Part shown: in pieces, positions 42,229-50,939 of the stretch
Layout: the number at the start of each line of letters is the position of its first letter
Numbering within the stretch: position 1 is the first letter of the stretch
Assembly: GCF_030413175.1 (NCBI RefSeq)
Contig: NZ_CP129212.1
Span: forward strand, 3,038,001-3,102,000
Reading direction: 5' to 3'
Source: Bradyrhizobium roseum
GTDB taxonomy: Bacteria > Pseudomonadota > Alphaproteobacteria > Rhizobiales > Xanthobacteraceae
DNA length: 64,000 nt
Program-made: the position numbers and the translations under genes
The notes under the pieces: model-generated
Told to the model about the DNA's origin: nothing
What the model saw: only the letters and a program-made list of their open reading frames with translations
Databases searched by the model: none

Positions 42229-43323
42229 TCAGCCGCCTCTCAACATCGACAAAATCTGTCGCGTCGATTTGTAGCTGGCGATCGCGTTGTCGCGAAAACC
42301 CGGGGTCCAGTTCACGGCCTGGCGTTCCTCCGAACTCATCGACGAATAGGCATTGAGGATTCCGAGGCTGAGCTGGGACGGGTCGCCGCTGGTCTGGCTC
42401 TGGTTGAGTGCGGCCAAAATGCTGGCGCGGCTGCGCGACCCCAACAACTGCTTGGCGGCAAAGCTTTCCTGATTCGAGAACAAGCCGTCCTGGTTGAGCG
42501 AGATCGCCGCCAGCGAGCGGTTGTCGAACGAGCCGAGGTCGGCCTGCTGGCCGGTCTGGCGGCCGGGGTCGTACACCAGTTCCTTACCGGCGGCCGTGGC
42601 TGCCTTGGCCTGCGCGTCGAGTGCGGCGCGGACTTTCTTCGCGACGGTCGAGATGTTCTGGGTCGCGGGGCTGCTGCCGTCGGCATTCCGCGACAGATAG
42701 GCCGCGACCGGATCATTGGCGATATCGGGCGCCGCTGTCGGATTTTGCTGGGTGGCCTGGACGCCCTTCACGACCGCCGCCCGCTGCGCCGACCAGGTCG
42801 CGGTCGCCTTCTCCTCGTTGCTGGCGCCGTCGAGATAGTCGAGTGCGGCCTTGTAGAGCGAGGAGAAGTCGCCGGTCAGTTTTGAGGTCGCCGCGGGCGG
42901 CGCCAGAACATTGTCCAAGCGGTTGCCGAGTTCGGTGGCGGCGGCCTTCTGTTCGTCGGGGCTGAACTTGCCGCCATTGTTGGTTGCGACCGCAAACAGC
43001 GAACGGCGGTCGAGCGAGGACAGATCGATGGTCGTCTTGCCTTCGGCAGCAATCGGACCCGTGACCTTGGCGGCGGAATAGAGCGCATCGAGCGCAGCGC
43101 GCGCCTCGCTCGTCACCGTCGTAAAATCCTTCGATGATGTCCCGCCGGCGAGTTGCGCGCGCGCCGCCTGCGACAGCGTCAGATTGGTCGCGGAGTTGTC
43201 CTGGGGATTACCGGCCTCGGCATTGTTGAGCGCGGTGGCCAGCGATGTCTGGGTGGCAGCCGCACGGGCATAGGCGGAGCCCATCTGGGCGTAGGGATTG
43301 AGTCCGGTGTTTATCGAGGTCAT
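42229..43323 (-). CDS. Conserved hypothetical Ala/Ser-rich protein
   Basis: A 364-residue protein starting MTSINTGLNPYAQMGSAYAR. It is rich in Ala, Ser and Thr with two similar stretches: LDRRSLFAVATNNGGKFSPD and FDNRSLAAISLNQDGLFSNQ. Both read like repeated calcium- or dockerin-like loops, so an internal duplication is likely. The N-terminus resembles flagellar or exported structural proteins, but no Sec signal is seen. Family not recognised. Confidence 0.68.
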   Translation of the reverse strand: MTSINTGLNPYAQMGSAYARAAATQTSLATALNNAEAGNPQDNSATNLTLSQAARAQLAGGTSSKDFTTVTSEARAALDALYSAAKVTGPIAAEGKTTIDLSSLDRRSLFAVATNNGGKFSPDEQKAAATELGNRLDNVLAPPAATSKLTGDFSSLYKAALDYLDGASNEEKATATWSAQRAAVVKGVQATQQNPTAAPDIANDPVAAYLSRNADGSSPATQNISTVAKKVRAALDAQAKAATAAGKELVYDPGRQTGQQADLGSFDNRSLAAISLNQDGLFSNQESFAAKQLLGSRSRASILAALNQSQTSGDPSQLSLGILNAYSSMSSEERQAVNWTPGFRDNAIASYKSTRQILSMLRGG

Positions 43324-43440
43324 TCGCGTTCCCCGTTTGGGCAACGGTTAATAGACCGTTACGGCCGCGCACCATTTCAAAGCATGGTTAAGGGATCGTG
43401 AATGCCTCGGTATTTTTACCGATAGTTGCCTCTTGCGCCG

Positions 43441-44964
43441 TCAGCGCTGCAGCTTGGCGATCGCCTGGCTGAGTTCGTGGATCTCGTAGGGCTTGCGCAG
43501 GATCGGAAAATCGCCGCGCACATTCAGCGCCGCGTCGCTGTAGCCGCTGGTCAGGAGGATAGGGAGGCCGGGCCTGACCGCTCGCAGGTGACGCGCGAGC
43601 CCGAGGCCATCCATCTTGCCGGGCATCACGATGTCGGAGAACACGAGGTCAATTCCGTCGAACTCGAGTTCGCGCAAGGCGGCCTCGGCGCTTGCTGCCT
43701 GGCGGACGGTGTAGCCGAGCTGTTCGAGCAGGCCGGCGCTGACGATTGCGACATCCGGATTGTCTTCGACCAGCAGCACGGTGCCGCTGCCGCCGGTATC
43801 GGCGATCCGGACTTCCTTGGTCACGGGCAAGCCCTCCCGCCGCGGCAGCAGGATCGTGATTTTGGTACCCTGGCCGAGTTCGCTCGCCACCTTGACCGTG
43901 CCGCCGGCCTGGTGCGCAAAACCGTGAACCTGCGACAGCCCGAGACCGGTACCCTTGCCGATCGGCTTGGTGGTGAAAAAGGGGTCGAAGATCTTGCCGA
44001 GGGTGTCGGGCGCAATGCCGGCGCCGGTGTCCTGCACCGAAATCGCGACATATTCAGTATCGGTTTCGCCGCCGGACGTTTTGTTGCGCGCCGATATCGT
44101 GATGACGCCGCCGGCCATGGCGTCGCGCGCGTTGATGACCAGATTGACCAGCGCGGTCTCGAATTCGGCGACGTCGACCATGACCGGCCAGACGTCGGGC
44201 GCGATGTCGAGTTGCAGCGTCACCGCGCTGCCGACACCGATGTCGAGGACGTTGCGCACCGCATCGATGTGCCGGGCGACGTCGACGGCCTGCGGGTTGA
44301 CGCTCTGCCGCCGGGCGAAGGTCAGCAACTGGCTGGTGAGGGAGGCGCCGCGTTTGCTCGCTGCGTCGATCGCCGCCAGCGCCCGCTGGCTTCTGGGATC
44401 GTCGCCTATCGACTTTCTGAGGATGTGGAGACTGCCGCTGATGATCATCAGGAGATTGTTGAAATCATGCGCCACGCCGCCGGTGAGCTGGCCGAGCGCG
44501 TCGAGCTTTTGCGATTCCGCCAGTTGCCGGTGCATCTGCTCGAGCTTGATCTGGGCCTCGCGGCGCTCGGTGATGTCCCGGGTGATCTTGGCGAAGCCGA
44601 CGAACTTGCCGTCCTCGTAGATGGGATCGATGACGACGCTGGCCCAGAAGAAGGTGCCGTCCTTGCGGACGCGCCAGCCTTCCTCCTCATAGCGGTGCTG
44701 TTCGCGGGCAATCTGCAAGGCGCGCTGCGGCTTGCCATTGGCGCGGTCGGATTCGGTATAGAAACGGGAAAAGTGCTGCCCGATGATTTCGTCCGGCGCG
44801 TAGCCCTTGATCCGTTCGCCGCCGATGTTCCAGCTGGTCACCACCCCGTCCGGATCCAGCATGTACAGCGCGTAGTCTGCAACTCCCTCAACCAGAAGGC
44901 GGAAATTGCGTTCGGATTCGAGAAGATCTCTTTGCTGCTGCTGCTGCTGATCTTTCCCAAACAT
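43441..44964 (-). CDS. Hybrid histidine kinase, PAS-HisKA-HATPase-REC, with polyQ start
   Basis: A 507-residue soluble hybrid kinase. It opens MFGKDQQQQQQRDLLESERN, with six Gln from a CAG tract. One PAS domain (VEGVADYALYMLDPDGVVTSWN near 25-130) leads into HisKA (VAHDFNNLLMIIS), HATPase (DTGAGIAPDTLGKIFDPFFTTK) and a receiver with acceptor Asp in GIDLVFSDIVMPGKMDG. The ATG 44964 was chosen; the upstream 14 residues are unlikely. It resembles the kinase at 29.8-32.2 kb in architecture, so both may signal by internal phosphorelay. Confidence 0.92.
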   Translation of the reverse strand: MFGKDQQQQQQRDLLESERNFRLLVEGVADYALYMLDPDGVVTSWNIGGERIKGYAPDEIIGQHFSRFYTESDRANGKPQRALQIAREQHRYEEEGWRVRKDGTFFWASVVIDPIYEDGKFVGFAKITRDITERREAQIKLEQMHRQLAESQKLDALGQLTGGVAHDFNNLLMIISGSLHILRKSIGDDPRSQRALAAIDAASKRGASLTSQLLTFARRQSVNPQAVDVARHIDAVRNVLDIGVGSAVTLQLDIAPDVWPVMVDVAEFETALVNLVINARDAMAGGVITISARNKTSGGETDTEYVAISVQDTGAGIAPDTLGKIFDPFFTTKPIGKGTGLGLSQVHGFAHQAGGTVKVASELGQGTKITILLPRREGLPVTKEVRIADTGGSGTVLLVEDNPDVAIVSAGLLEQLGYTVRQAASAEAALRELEFDGIDLVFSDIVMPGKMDGLGLARHLRAVRPGLPILLTSGYSDAALNVRGDFPILRKPYEIHELSQAIAKLQR

Positions 44965-45045
44965 CCCGACTGCCCATTTAATTGGCACAAACGCGCAGCT
45001 CGGCAATTGGTTCCCTCAAAATGGACTTATTGACGAGATGGTCCA

Positions 45046-45900
45046 TTACGCCGGGCCAACCACACTTCTGAATGCCGCCGCCAACGTTCGCAACGCGGCG
45101 CGCTTGGCGGGATCGCTAACCTTCGCGTGCAGCATCACCTTCGAGGAAGCCAGCCGCGGCAGCCCTTCGGTCGGCCCGATATCGAGCAGACCCGGTGGCG
45201 CGATCCGCCGGGCGAGCGGCGCGACCGCAAGGCCGGCCAGGGCGGCGGCGACCACGGCGCTGACGCCGCCGCCGACAAAGCGCTCGGTCCAGGCGATGCC
45301 GGCCTTGTCGAGCGCGCGGATGGCGAGCGCGCGCACGCCGCAGGGCGGCGCCAGCACGGCCAGCGGCAACGTGTCGCCGCGCCGCCAGCCAGGGCGTTTT
45401 GCGGCGAACCAGCCGAACTCATCCACGGTCAGCTTCTCGCCGCCGCGGCGGCTGCCTTCCTGCCGCACCACCACGGCATCGAGTTCGCCGGCGTCGTAGG
45501 CGTCCAGCATCTGGCGCGAAAAGCCGATGGTCACGGACAGCGCCAGTTGCGACGACAGCGCGTGCAGCCGTTCGAGCATCGGCACCAGCTCAGGCCCCGC
45601 AGCGTGATCGGAGATCCCGAGCGACAATTGCTGGCGCGCGGGCGTCTCGCCCGACAGCGCGCGATCATGGGCTTCCAGCAGCGCGCGGGCGTTGGGCAGG
45701 AACGCCGCGCCGGCGGCGGTCAGCGCGACCGCCCGCGGCGAGCGCTCGACCAGCCGCTTGCCGACCACGCGTTCCAGCCGCTGCAGTTTCATGCTGACGG
45801 ATGCTTGCGTCGTGCCCCGCGCCTCGGCGGCGCGGGTAAAGCTCTGCAGCTCTGCGACCAGGAGGAACGCCTGAACGGTGTCGATATCCAGTGTGTTCAT
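45046..45900 (-). CDS. LysR-family regulator, divergent to tautomerase 1
   Basis: A 284-residue LysR-type regulator: LDIDTVQAFLLVAELQSFTRAAEARGTTQASVSMKLQRLE is the winged HTH, and the periplasmic-binding-like effector domain fills the rest. The ATG 45900 is chosen. It is divergent from the tautomerase gene at 46018 with a 117-base gap that contains TTAT-N8-ATAA at 45927-45942, a candidate LysR box. It probably regulates that gene. Confidence 0.9.
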   Translation of the reverse strand: MNTLDIDTVQAFLLVAELQSFTRAAEARGTTQASVSMKLQRLERVVGKRLVERSPRAVALTAAGAAFLPNARALLEAHDRALSGETPARQQLSLGISDHAAGPELVPMLERLHALSSQLALSVTIGFSRQMLDAYDAGELDAVVVRQEGSRRGGEKLTVDEFGWFAAKRPGWRRGDTLPLAVLAPPCGVRALAIRALDKAGIAWTERFVGGGVSAVVAAALAGLAVAPLARRIAPPGLLDIGPTEGLPRLASSKVMLHAKVSDPAKRAALRTLAAAFRSVVGPA

Positions 45901-46017
45901 GCCATCATCAATAATCGTTATCACTGTTATGAATAGAGATAAGGTATCAAAATGATAGACCCGGGTTTACATCAATGCCAGCGCGATGTCAGCGCGTCCT
46001 ATCGAAGGAGAACGACC

Positions 46018-46446
46018 ATGCCGCTCATCACCGTCACCTATTCCAGCGTGCGCACGTCGCCGTCGCTGAAGGCGGAGATTGCCTCCGCCGTCAGCGACCT
46101 CACTGCGCGCATCCTGCGCAAGGATCCCAAGGTCACCGCCATCATCGTGAAATCGGTCGATGCCGCCGACTGGTTCGCCGGCGGAAAGTCGCTCGCCGAC
46201 CAGAGCCTCGCCAGCTTCTGGCTCGACGTTCACGTCAGCGAGGGCACCAACACCAAGGACGAGAAGGCCGCCTATCTCGCCGCGCTGTTCCAGCGCATGG
46301 GCGAACTGCTCGGGCCGTTGCACGAGGAAAGCTACGCCCATGTCGATGAAGTGAAGGGCGACGCCTATGGCTTCGGCGGCCTGACCCAGGAGCGCCGCTA
46401 TATCGCCGGCCAGCTCGAGGTCGCGCCGCGCAAGGCTGCGGCGTAA
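46018..46446 (+). CDS. Tautomerase-superfamily protein 1
   Basis: A 142-residue protein starting MPLITVTYSS, so Pro1 after Met removal is in the catalytic place for a 4-oxalocrotonate tautomerase-like enzyme. It is about twice the size of a 4-OT monomer, as in MSAD/MIF-like tandem folds. AGGAG lies 7 bases before the ATG. The substrate is not known. It is divergent from the LysR gene. Confidence 0.82.
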   Translation: MPLITVTYSSVRTSPSLKAEIASAVSDLTARILRKDPKVTAIIVKSVDAADWFAGGKSLADQSLASFWLDVHVSEGTNTKDEKAAYLAALFQRMGELLGPLHEESYAHVDEVKGDAYGFGGLTQERRYIAGQLEVAPRKAAA

Positions 46447-46494
46447 GAGCCTGACTAGCGGACGGCGTTTGGGGCGTCGTCCGCCCATGCGCCG

Positions 46495-46899
46495 TCAGCG
46501 CGACACCGTCATCGGCGCGTGCTGGTCGCCGAATGCAAGGCCGCGACCGAGCGACCAGTCCACCGGGGCATTTTCGGTGAGCGCGATCATGACGTCGTCG
46601 CCGGAAAATCCGGCGCGGACGGCATGATCCGCGATGCGCCGAAACAGATTTCTCTTCTGATCGACCGTGCGACCCTCGAGAAAAAGAATCTCGATGATCG
46701 AGGCATCCGACGTGCGCGCGAGGTCGGGAAAGGTCGGATCGATGAACATCATTTCCCGCGCATAGGTCGAAACGAGCTGAAACCGATCGTTGGGTGGTAC
46801 GCCGCAGGTCTCGACAAGACCTTCGTGCGCAGCGTCGGCCAGGGCGCGAATTTTGGCCGGCGCCAGATGGGCCGGAACGGATATGCGGGCGAGAGGCAT
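46495..46899 (-). CDS. Tautomerase-superfamily protein 2
   Basis: A 134-residue protein starting MPLARISVPAHLAPAKIRAL, again with Pro1. The C-terminal GRGLAFGDQ and VDWSLGRG are kept in relatives of this group. It is convergent with tautomerase 1 and divergent from the second LysR gene, forming a mirror-image pair. Sequence identity to tautomerase 1 is low, so it is a separate subfamily. Confidence 0.82.
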   Translation of the reverse strand: MPLARISVPAHLAPAKIRALADAAHEGLVETCGVPPNDRFQLVSTYAREMMFIDPTFPDLARTSDASIIEILFLEGRTVDQKRNLFRRIADHAVRAGFSGDDVMIALTENAPVDWSLGRGLAFGDQHAPMTVSR

Positions 46900-46992
46900 G
46901 GGAGAGGTCTCCGGGTTGCTGGGACCTCCGTGCTATTCGTGCTATAAGCGGAGATAAACATCGCTTTTGAGAAGTACTCCTGCCAAAAAGTC

Positions 46993-47886
46993 ATGAATAT
47001 GCTGATGCACCCGATGTCCGACCTCGCAGTCTTTGTCCGGACGGTCGATTTGGGGAGTTTTGCGGCCGTGGGCGCCGAAGTCGAGCTGACCGCCTCAGGC
47101 ATCTCCCGCATTGTCACCCGGCTGGAGCGCCGCATCGGGGCCAGGCTTCTGCATCGGACGACGCGGCGGCTGGTGCTGACGCAGGAGGGCGAAACCTTCC
47201 TCGTTCATGCCCGCGGCATCCTCGCTGCGGTCGAGGCGGCCGAAGCCGACGTCGCGTCCGTCCACGGACGGCCGCGCGGGCATCTGCGGATCAACAGCGG
47301 CACCGCGTTCGCACGGCACCGGCTCGCGCGGCTGCTGCCGCCTTTCATGGAGCAGTTTCCCGAAATCACCGTCGATCTGTCGGTCTGCGATCACCGCATC
47401 GATCCGATCGCTGACCAGGTCGACGTCACGATCAGGGTAGGGCCGCTTGGCGATAGCGAGCTGATCGCGGTCCGGCTCGGCGAGGTCAGGCGCATCATCG
47501 CCGGCAGCCCGCGATATCTGGAGCGCCATGGCGTGCCTGCACAAGCCGCCGATCTCGCCCGGCACAATTGCCTGCAGCTCAGCGGCTTCTCGCGACTGGC
47601 GCCATGGCCGATGGTCGAGCAAGGCAAGCGGGTCATGGTGCCGGTGAATGGATCGATCCGCTCCGACAGCGCCGACTTTCTGCTCGATCTCGCGCTGGCG
47701 GGCGCCGGCCTCGTGCGGTTCGGCGACTTTCTGGGGGAGGCGGCCTTGAAGGATGGCAGGCTGGTGCCGGTGCTGTCGCATTGCCACGATCCCGACCCGC
47801 AGCCGATCACGGCCCTGATCCTGCCCGGGCGGCAAAACATCCCGCGGGTTCGCGCGTTCGTTGATTTCCTCAAGGCCAGCGTTTGA
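46993..47886 (+). CDS. LysR-family regulator, divergent to tautomerase 2
   Basis: A 297-residue LysR-type regulator. HTH: LAVFVRTVDLGSFAAVGAEVELTASGISRIVTRLERRIG, then an effector domain beginning GHLRINSGTAFARHRLARLLP. Several Met near the start (46993, 47014) make the exact start uncertain. The 93-base gap to the divergent tautomerase gene carries the likely operator. A direct repeat CGTGCTAT occurs in this gap. Confidence 0.9.
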   Translation: MNMLMHPMSDLAVFVRTVDLGSFAAVGAEVELTASGISRIVTRLERRIGARLLHRTTRRLVLTQEGETFLVHARGILAAVEAAEADVASVHGRPRGHLRINSGTAFARHRLARLLPPFMEQFPEITVDLSVCDHRIDPIADQVDVTIRVGPLGDSELIAVRLGEVRRIIAGSPRYLERHGVPAQAADLARHNCLQLSGFSRLAPWPMVEQGKRVMVPVNGSIRSDSADFLLDLALAGAGLVRFGDFLGEAALKDGRLVPVLSHCHDPDPQPITALILPGRQNIPRVRAFVDFLKASV

Positions 47887-47892
47887 CGACAA

Positions 47893-48621
47893 TCAGATGG
47901 TTGCTTCCGGCAGGCGTGCAGCGGTTGCGCCGAACACATCTTCAAACGCCCGCCGCAGCGCAACGTCGACGTCTTCCATCGTCACGGGCAGGCCGAGATC
48001 GACCAGCGAGGTGACGCCGTACCTGACATCGACGACGCCGCAGGGCACGATCGCGGAAAAATGCGACAAGTCCGGCTCAACATTGATGGCGATGCCGTGG
48101 AACGAGACCCAGCGTCGCAGCCGCACGCCGATAGCGGCGATCTTGTCCTCATAGCCCGCGCCCTTGTCCGGCCGCCTGACCCAGACGCCGACGCGATCCT
48201 CGCGGCGCTCGCCGCGCACGTTGAAGGCGTCGAGCGTGCGGATGATCCATTCTTCGAGGCCCGCCACATAGGCGCGAACGTCCGGCCGTCGCCGCTTGAG
48301 GTCGAGCATCACATAGGCCACCCGCTGGCCGGGGCCGTGATAGGTGAGCTGGCCGCCACGGCCGGTGGTGAACAGCGGAAAGCGCGGGTCGAGCAGGTCG
48401 CCTTCCTTGCCGCTGGTGCCGGAGGTGTAAAGCGGGGGATGCTCCAGCAGCCAGACCAGTTCGGCGGCCTTTCCATCGGCAATATCGGCCGCGCGCGTCT
48501 CCATCGCGGCCACGGCGTCGGGGTAGGGCACGGGGGCCGCCGAGATTCGCCATTCCACCTCGCCGCCGCCCGAGGCCACCGCGAACGTCGTCAAATCAAG
48601 GCTTTGGCGGTCATTAACCAT
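47893..48621 (-). CDS. lipB: Lipoyl(octanoyl) transferase
   Basis: A 242-residue LipB, which moves octanoyl from ACP to lipoyl domains. Diagnostic segments are [42 protein letters not shown] (catalytic Lys) and [11 protein letters not shown] (catalytic Cys). The ATG at 48621 is used. Its upstream region overlaps the promoter of the divergent FliN-like gene and a CtrA-like box, so the two may share control. It is convergent with the LysR gene, which ends 6 bases away. Confidence 0.96.
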   Translation of the reverse strand: MVNDRQSLDLTTFAVASGGGEVEWRISAAPVPYPDAVAAMETRAADIADGKAAELVWLLEHPPLYTSGTSGKEGDLLDPRFPLFTTGRGGQLTYHGPGQRVAYVMLDLKRRRPDVRAYVAGLEEWIIRTLDAFNVRGERREDRVGVWVRRPDKGAGYEDKIAAIGVRLRRWVSFHGIAINVEPDLSHFSAIVPCGVVDVRYGVTSLVDLGLPVTMEDVDVALRRAFEDVFGATAARLPEATI

Positions 48622-48629
48622 TGGCTAAC
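48614..48629. promoter_or_regulatory. Candidate CtrA-binding site before the FliN-like gene
   Basis: TTAA-CCATTGG-CTAAC matches the CtrA consensus TTAA-N7-TTAAC with one difference. It overlaps the first codons of lipB and lies 56 bases before the FliN-like start at 48685. CtrA controls flagellar genes in alphaproteobacteria, so the link is sensible. Confidence 0.4.
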
Positions 48630-48684
48630 CATAACGTGGTCAGGTGAAACCAGCTCAATCTACTCCCTCTTTGGCGGTAAATAA

Positions 48685-48927
48685 GTGGCCACCCTCGATA
48701 AAGTCAGCGTCGATCTGATGGTGGTGCTCGGCACCACGACCATGCCTATCCACCAGGTGATGCGGCTGTCCCGCGGCGCCATCATCGAGCTGGACGCCAC
48801 CGAGGCCGACGAGGTCAAGATCCTTGCCAACAACCTGCCGGTGGCTTCCGGCGTCGTGCTGGTGGATCGCAACCGCATTGCCGTCGAAGTCAAGCGTATG
48901 CTGCCGAAATCCCCTGATGTCAGGTAG
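48685..48927 (+). CDS. FliN/FliM C-domain (SpoA) protein, short
   Basis: An 80-residue protein from GTG 48685, consisting only of a SpoA domain: DKVSVDLMVVLGTTTMPIHQVMRLSRGAIIELD and VLVDRNRIAVEVKRMLPKS. FliN of the flagellar switch has this domain at its C-terminus, usually with about 50 more residues. It could be a FliN-like rotor component or a stand-alone regulator. No other flagellar gene is near. A CtrA-like box lies upstream. Confidence 0.83.
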   Translation: MATLDKVSVDLMVVLGTTTMPIHQVMRLSRGAIIELDATEADEVKILANNLPVASGVVLVDRNRIAVEVKRMLPKSPDVR

Positions 48928-49023
48928 TTATCGGGGAGTAAAACCTCCTTGTCGCCCCATCCCTGATTTGTTACATCGGCGCCGTTGATCCGGCGGACGC
49001 CAGTCCTTCAGCCGGTATCCCAA

Positions 49024-49108
49024 GCGCTCGTGGCGGAATTGGTAGACGCGCTGCCTTGAGGTGGCAGTGAGTAAAATCGTGGGGGTTCGAGTCCCTCCGA
49101 GCGCACCA
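49024..49108 (+). tRNA. tRNA-Leu (anticodon GAG), island integration site
   Basis: The plus strand folds as a class II tRNA with a long variable arm. GCGCTCG pairs with CGAGCGC, the anticodon stem CTGCC/GGCAG encloses TTGAGGT (anticodon GAG), the T arm is GGGGGTTCGAGTCCCTC, and CCA is encoded at 49106-49108. A tyrosine recombinase gene ends 27 bases downstream, so this is the attachment target. Confidence 0.97.
49081..49108 (+). other. Putative attL core within tRNA-Leu 3' end
   Basis: Islands of this kind usually recombine in the T-arm and acceptor 3' half of a tRNA, and the integrase gene next to it supports that. The other end (attR), a second copy of the segment ending TCGAGTCCCTCCGAGCGC, was not seen in the window, so the island continues past 64 kb. 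Confidence 0.5.
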
Positions 49109-49134
49109 TAAACCCACATTTCACATTGAAATGA

Positions 49135-50646
49135 TTAGGCTTTTTTCTGGGTTTTACCCGGGAAAGTTACCACTCCGTTCCGGCTTTGCGTTCGCTTGCT
49201 GTTCTTGGCTGCTGGTGCCCCTAGCCAGTCATCGAGCGACTGGTTCTGATCGAACGTCACGATCTTCTCCATCCCGCTGATTCCGAGCCGCTCTCGATTG
49301 GCTTGCGCGATGTAGTGGGCCGGCATTTTGGGGTCGGTCCAGCCGAACATGGCCATCATCTGGCTCTCCGTGCAGTCAGCGTAAGCCGCCACTTCGGCCC
49401 GGGCCTTGCGGACGCCATGACAGCTTTTCTTCGGCTCATTCACACCGGCCAGGACCGCGTATTTCTTCAGTTTGGCAGCCCATGCCTTCTTGTTCATGGG
49501 CAGAACCCGACCGCGGACGAGCTTGCCGGTGAATACCTCGGCCCCGATGATGTTTGCCGCACGGGCAGCCCTCAGGCTCTCGGCGAACTCCGGATGGACG
49601 GGCACCGTGACGGTGGTATTGCCCCGGCTCTTCTCGGTGGCGATCTGCACGGCCATTTTCCGAACGATCTGACGCAGGTGAGGTGGCCCGAAACGGTGGG
49701 CATCTCCAAGCCGAAGGAACGTGTAGTGCAGGATGTCGAACATCAGCCGCGCTTCGGTGCCCAGCGGCCACTTCGCCCGATAGCGGGCCATGTCGTCCTC
49801 GGTCCAGGGTAGAAAGCCGCCACTCTCGCGGCTCGCTCTTGCCTTGCCGGACTTCAGGCCGATGGTCGGATCGTCGTCCTCGTCGAGATGTCCCTCGTCG
49901 ATCATCCAGCGCATCATGCCGCGAACCGCAGATAGCAGATTGCCCGCTTGCGACGGGGTACGCGCCTTCATCTCCGCCCTGATGACTTTGCGCGTCAGCA
50001 CCGCAAAGGGCTTCTCGCCATTCTCAGGCAGCAGCGACTCGATCAGTCCGGTACGCTGGAGCCGGGTGGACTCCGCAAGGCCCTCGTGACCGACGCTGAG
50101 ATCGCCGAGCCAATGATCGCTTCGCTTATAGCCGTTCCAGTACCAGCGCAGTGTACCAGGTCGCGCCGGTGTCTTCGGTAGAGCAGGGCGCTCCTCGTTG
50201 CGCTGCTTCTGCGCATTGATGTAATCGCTCTCGTCGCCGTATAGCGCGATCTGCGCCGCAATCGCAGCATCAACCTCGGCGCCAAACTCAGTCGTGCCGT
50301 ATTCAGACTTGATCCGGATCTTCGGCAGGCGGTTGCGCAGTTGCACGTAGTACCTGACTTGACCACGTTGGCTGACGTCGACGTACAGATAGCGGCGTTC
50401 CGGCTGGTCCGGCTTCGCCATGCCCTTGACGCGACGCATGCGCAGAACTCCTCCCAGCGCCGCAACGCTCGCCTCATAGGCGGTGTCGAAGGCTGTCGTT
50501 CCGTATTCCTCGGCGATCCCGATCCTGCGGCCTTTTGCGCTGACCTTTACATACCAGCGCAGCGAGCCGGACTCGGAATAGTTGAAGTAGAGATACATCC
50601 GGCGATCCCCAGGAGCGCGGGGGTGGCGTCTTTCCGTCCCAAGCAT
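49135..50646 (-). CDS. int: Tyrosine recombinase (integrase) of the island
   Basis: A 503-residue phage-type integrase. The catalytic core includes Arg in TFLRLGDAHRFG, the HxxR box CHGVRKARA, and the Tyr nucleophile in AHYIAQANRER. The first 130 residues hold two similar arm-binding-like repeats (YLYFNYSESGSLRWYVKVSA and YLYVDVSQRGQVRYYVQLRN, each followed by EYGTT). It would integrate and excise the island at tRNA-Leu. The true start may be the ATG at 50598. A small gene follows upstream on the same strand. Confidence 0.93.
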   Translation of the reverse strand: MLGTERRHPRAPGDRRMYLYFNYSESGSLRWYVKVSAKGRRIGIAEEYGTTAFDTAYEASVAALGGVLRMRRVKGMAKPDQPERRYLYVDVSQRGQVRYYVQLRNRLPKIRIKSEYGTTEFGAEVDAAIAAQIALYGDESDYINAQKQRNEERPALPKTPARPGTLRWYWNGYKRSDHWLGDLSVGHEGLAESTRLQRTGLIESLLPENGEKPFAVLTRKVIRAEMKARTPSQAGNLLSAVRGMMRWMIDEGHLDEDDDPTIGLKSGKARASRESGGFLPWTEDDMARYRAKWPLGTEARLMFDILHYTFLRLGDAHRFGPPHLRQIVRKMAVQIATEKSRGNTTVTVPVHPEFAESLRAARAANIIGAEVFTGKLVRGRVLPMNKKAWAAKLKKYAVLAGVNEPKKSCHGVRKARAEVAAYADCTESQMMAMFGWTDPKMPAHYIAQANRERLGISGMEKIVTFDQNQSLDDWLGAPAAKNSKRTQSRNGVVTFPGKTQKKA

Positions 50647-50717
50647 TGGCGTCTCCGTGGACCCATGCCTGGAGTCTAGCGATGCGGTGACTCCGCATCA
50701 ATTGTGTAAGGTGCGTT

Positions 50718-50939
50718 TCACCCGCTTTCGGTGCTTTTCAGGTGACGCCGCAATGCTTCCGATGGTGTCCATACCTCGTCGGCATCGCTTGTCGGGGCGA
50801 CCGGTGTGGCGTTTGCCGTTAGTGCGATCCGAATATTGCCCTGTCCATCGACAGTGACCGCGCTCGCGCCGGCTTCTTTGGCGGCGCGGATCGCGCGAGC
50901 GATTTCTGCTTGTGTAACTCTGGCTGGACGCCGCGGCAT
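50718..50939 (-). CDS. Small integrase-associated protein
   Basis: A 73-residue protein starting MPRRPARVTQAEIARAIRAA. The N-terminal part looks like a short DNA-binding helix and an alpha/beta segment follows (ASAVTVDGQGNIRIAL). Proteins of this type commonly precede integrases in rhizobial islands. A role as an excisionase-like accessory is likely but unproven. It is on the same strand as the integrase, 72 bases before the longest start. Confidence 0.6.
   Translation of the reverse strand: MPRRPARVTQAEIARAIRAAKEAGASAVTVDGQGNIRIALTANATPVAPTSDADEVWTPSEALRRHLKSTESG

Noticed and set aside
43426..45033. 535-codon open frame antisense to the second hybrid kinase
   Set aside because: Same type of GC-driven shadow; complete PAS-HisKA-HATPase-REC lies on the other strand.
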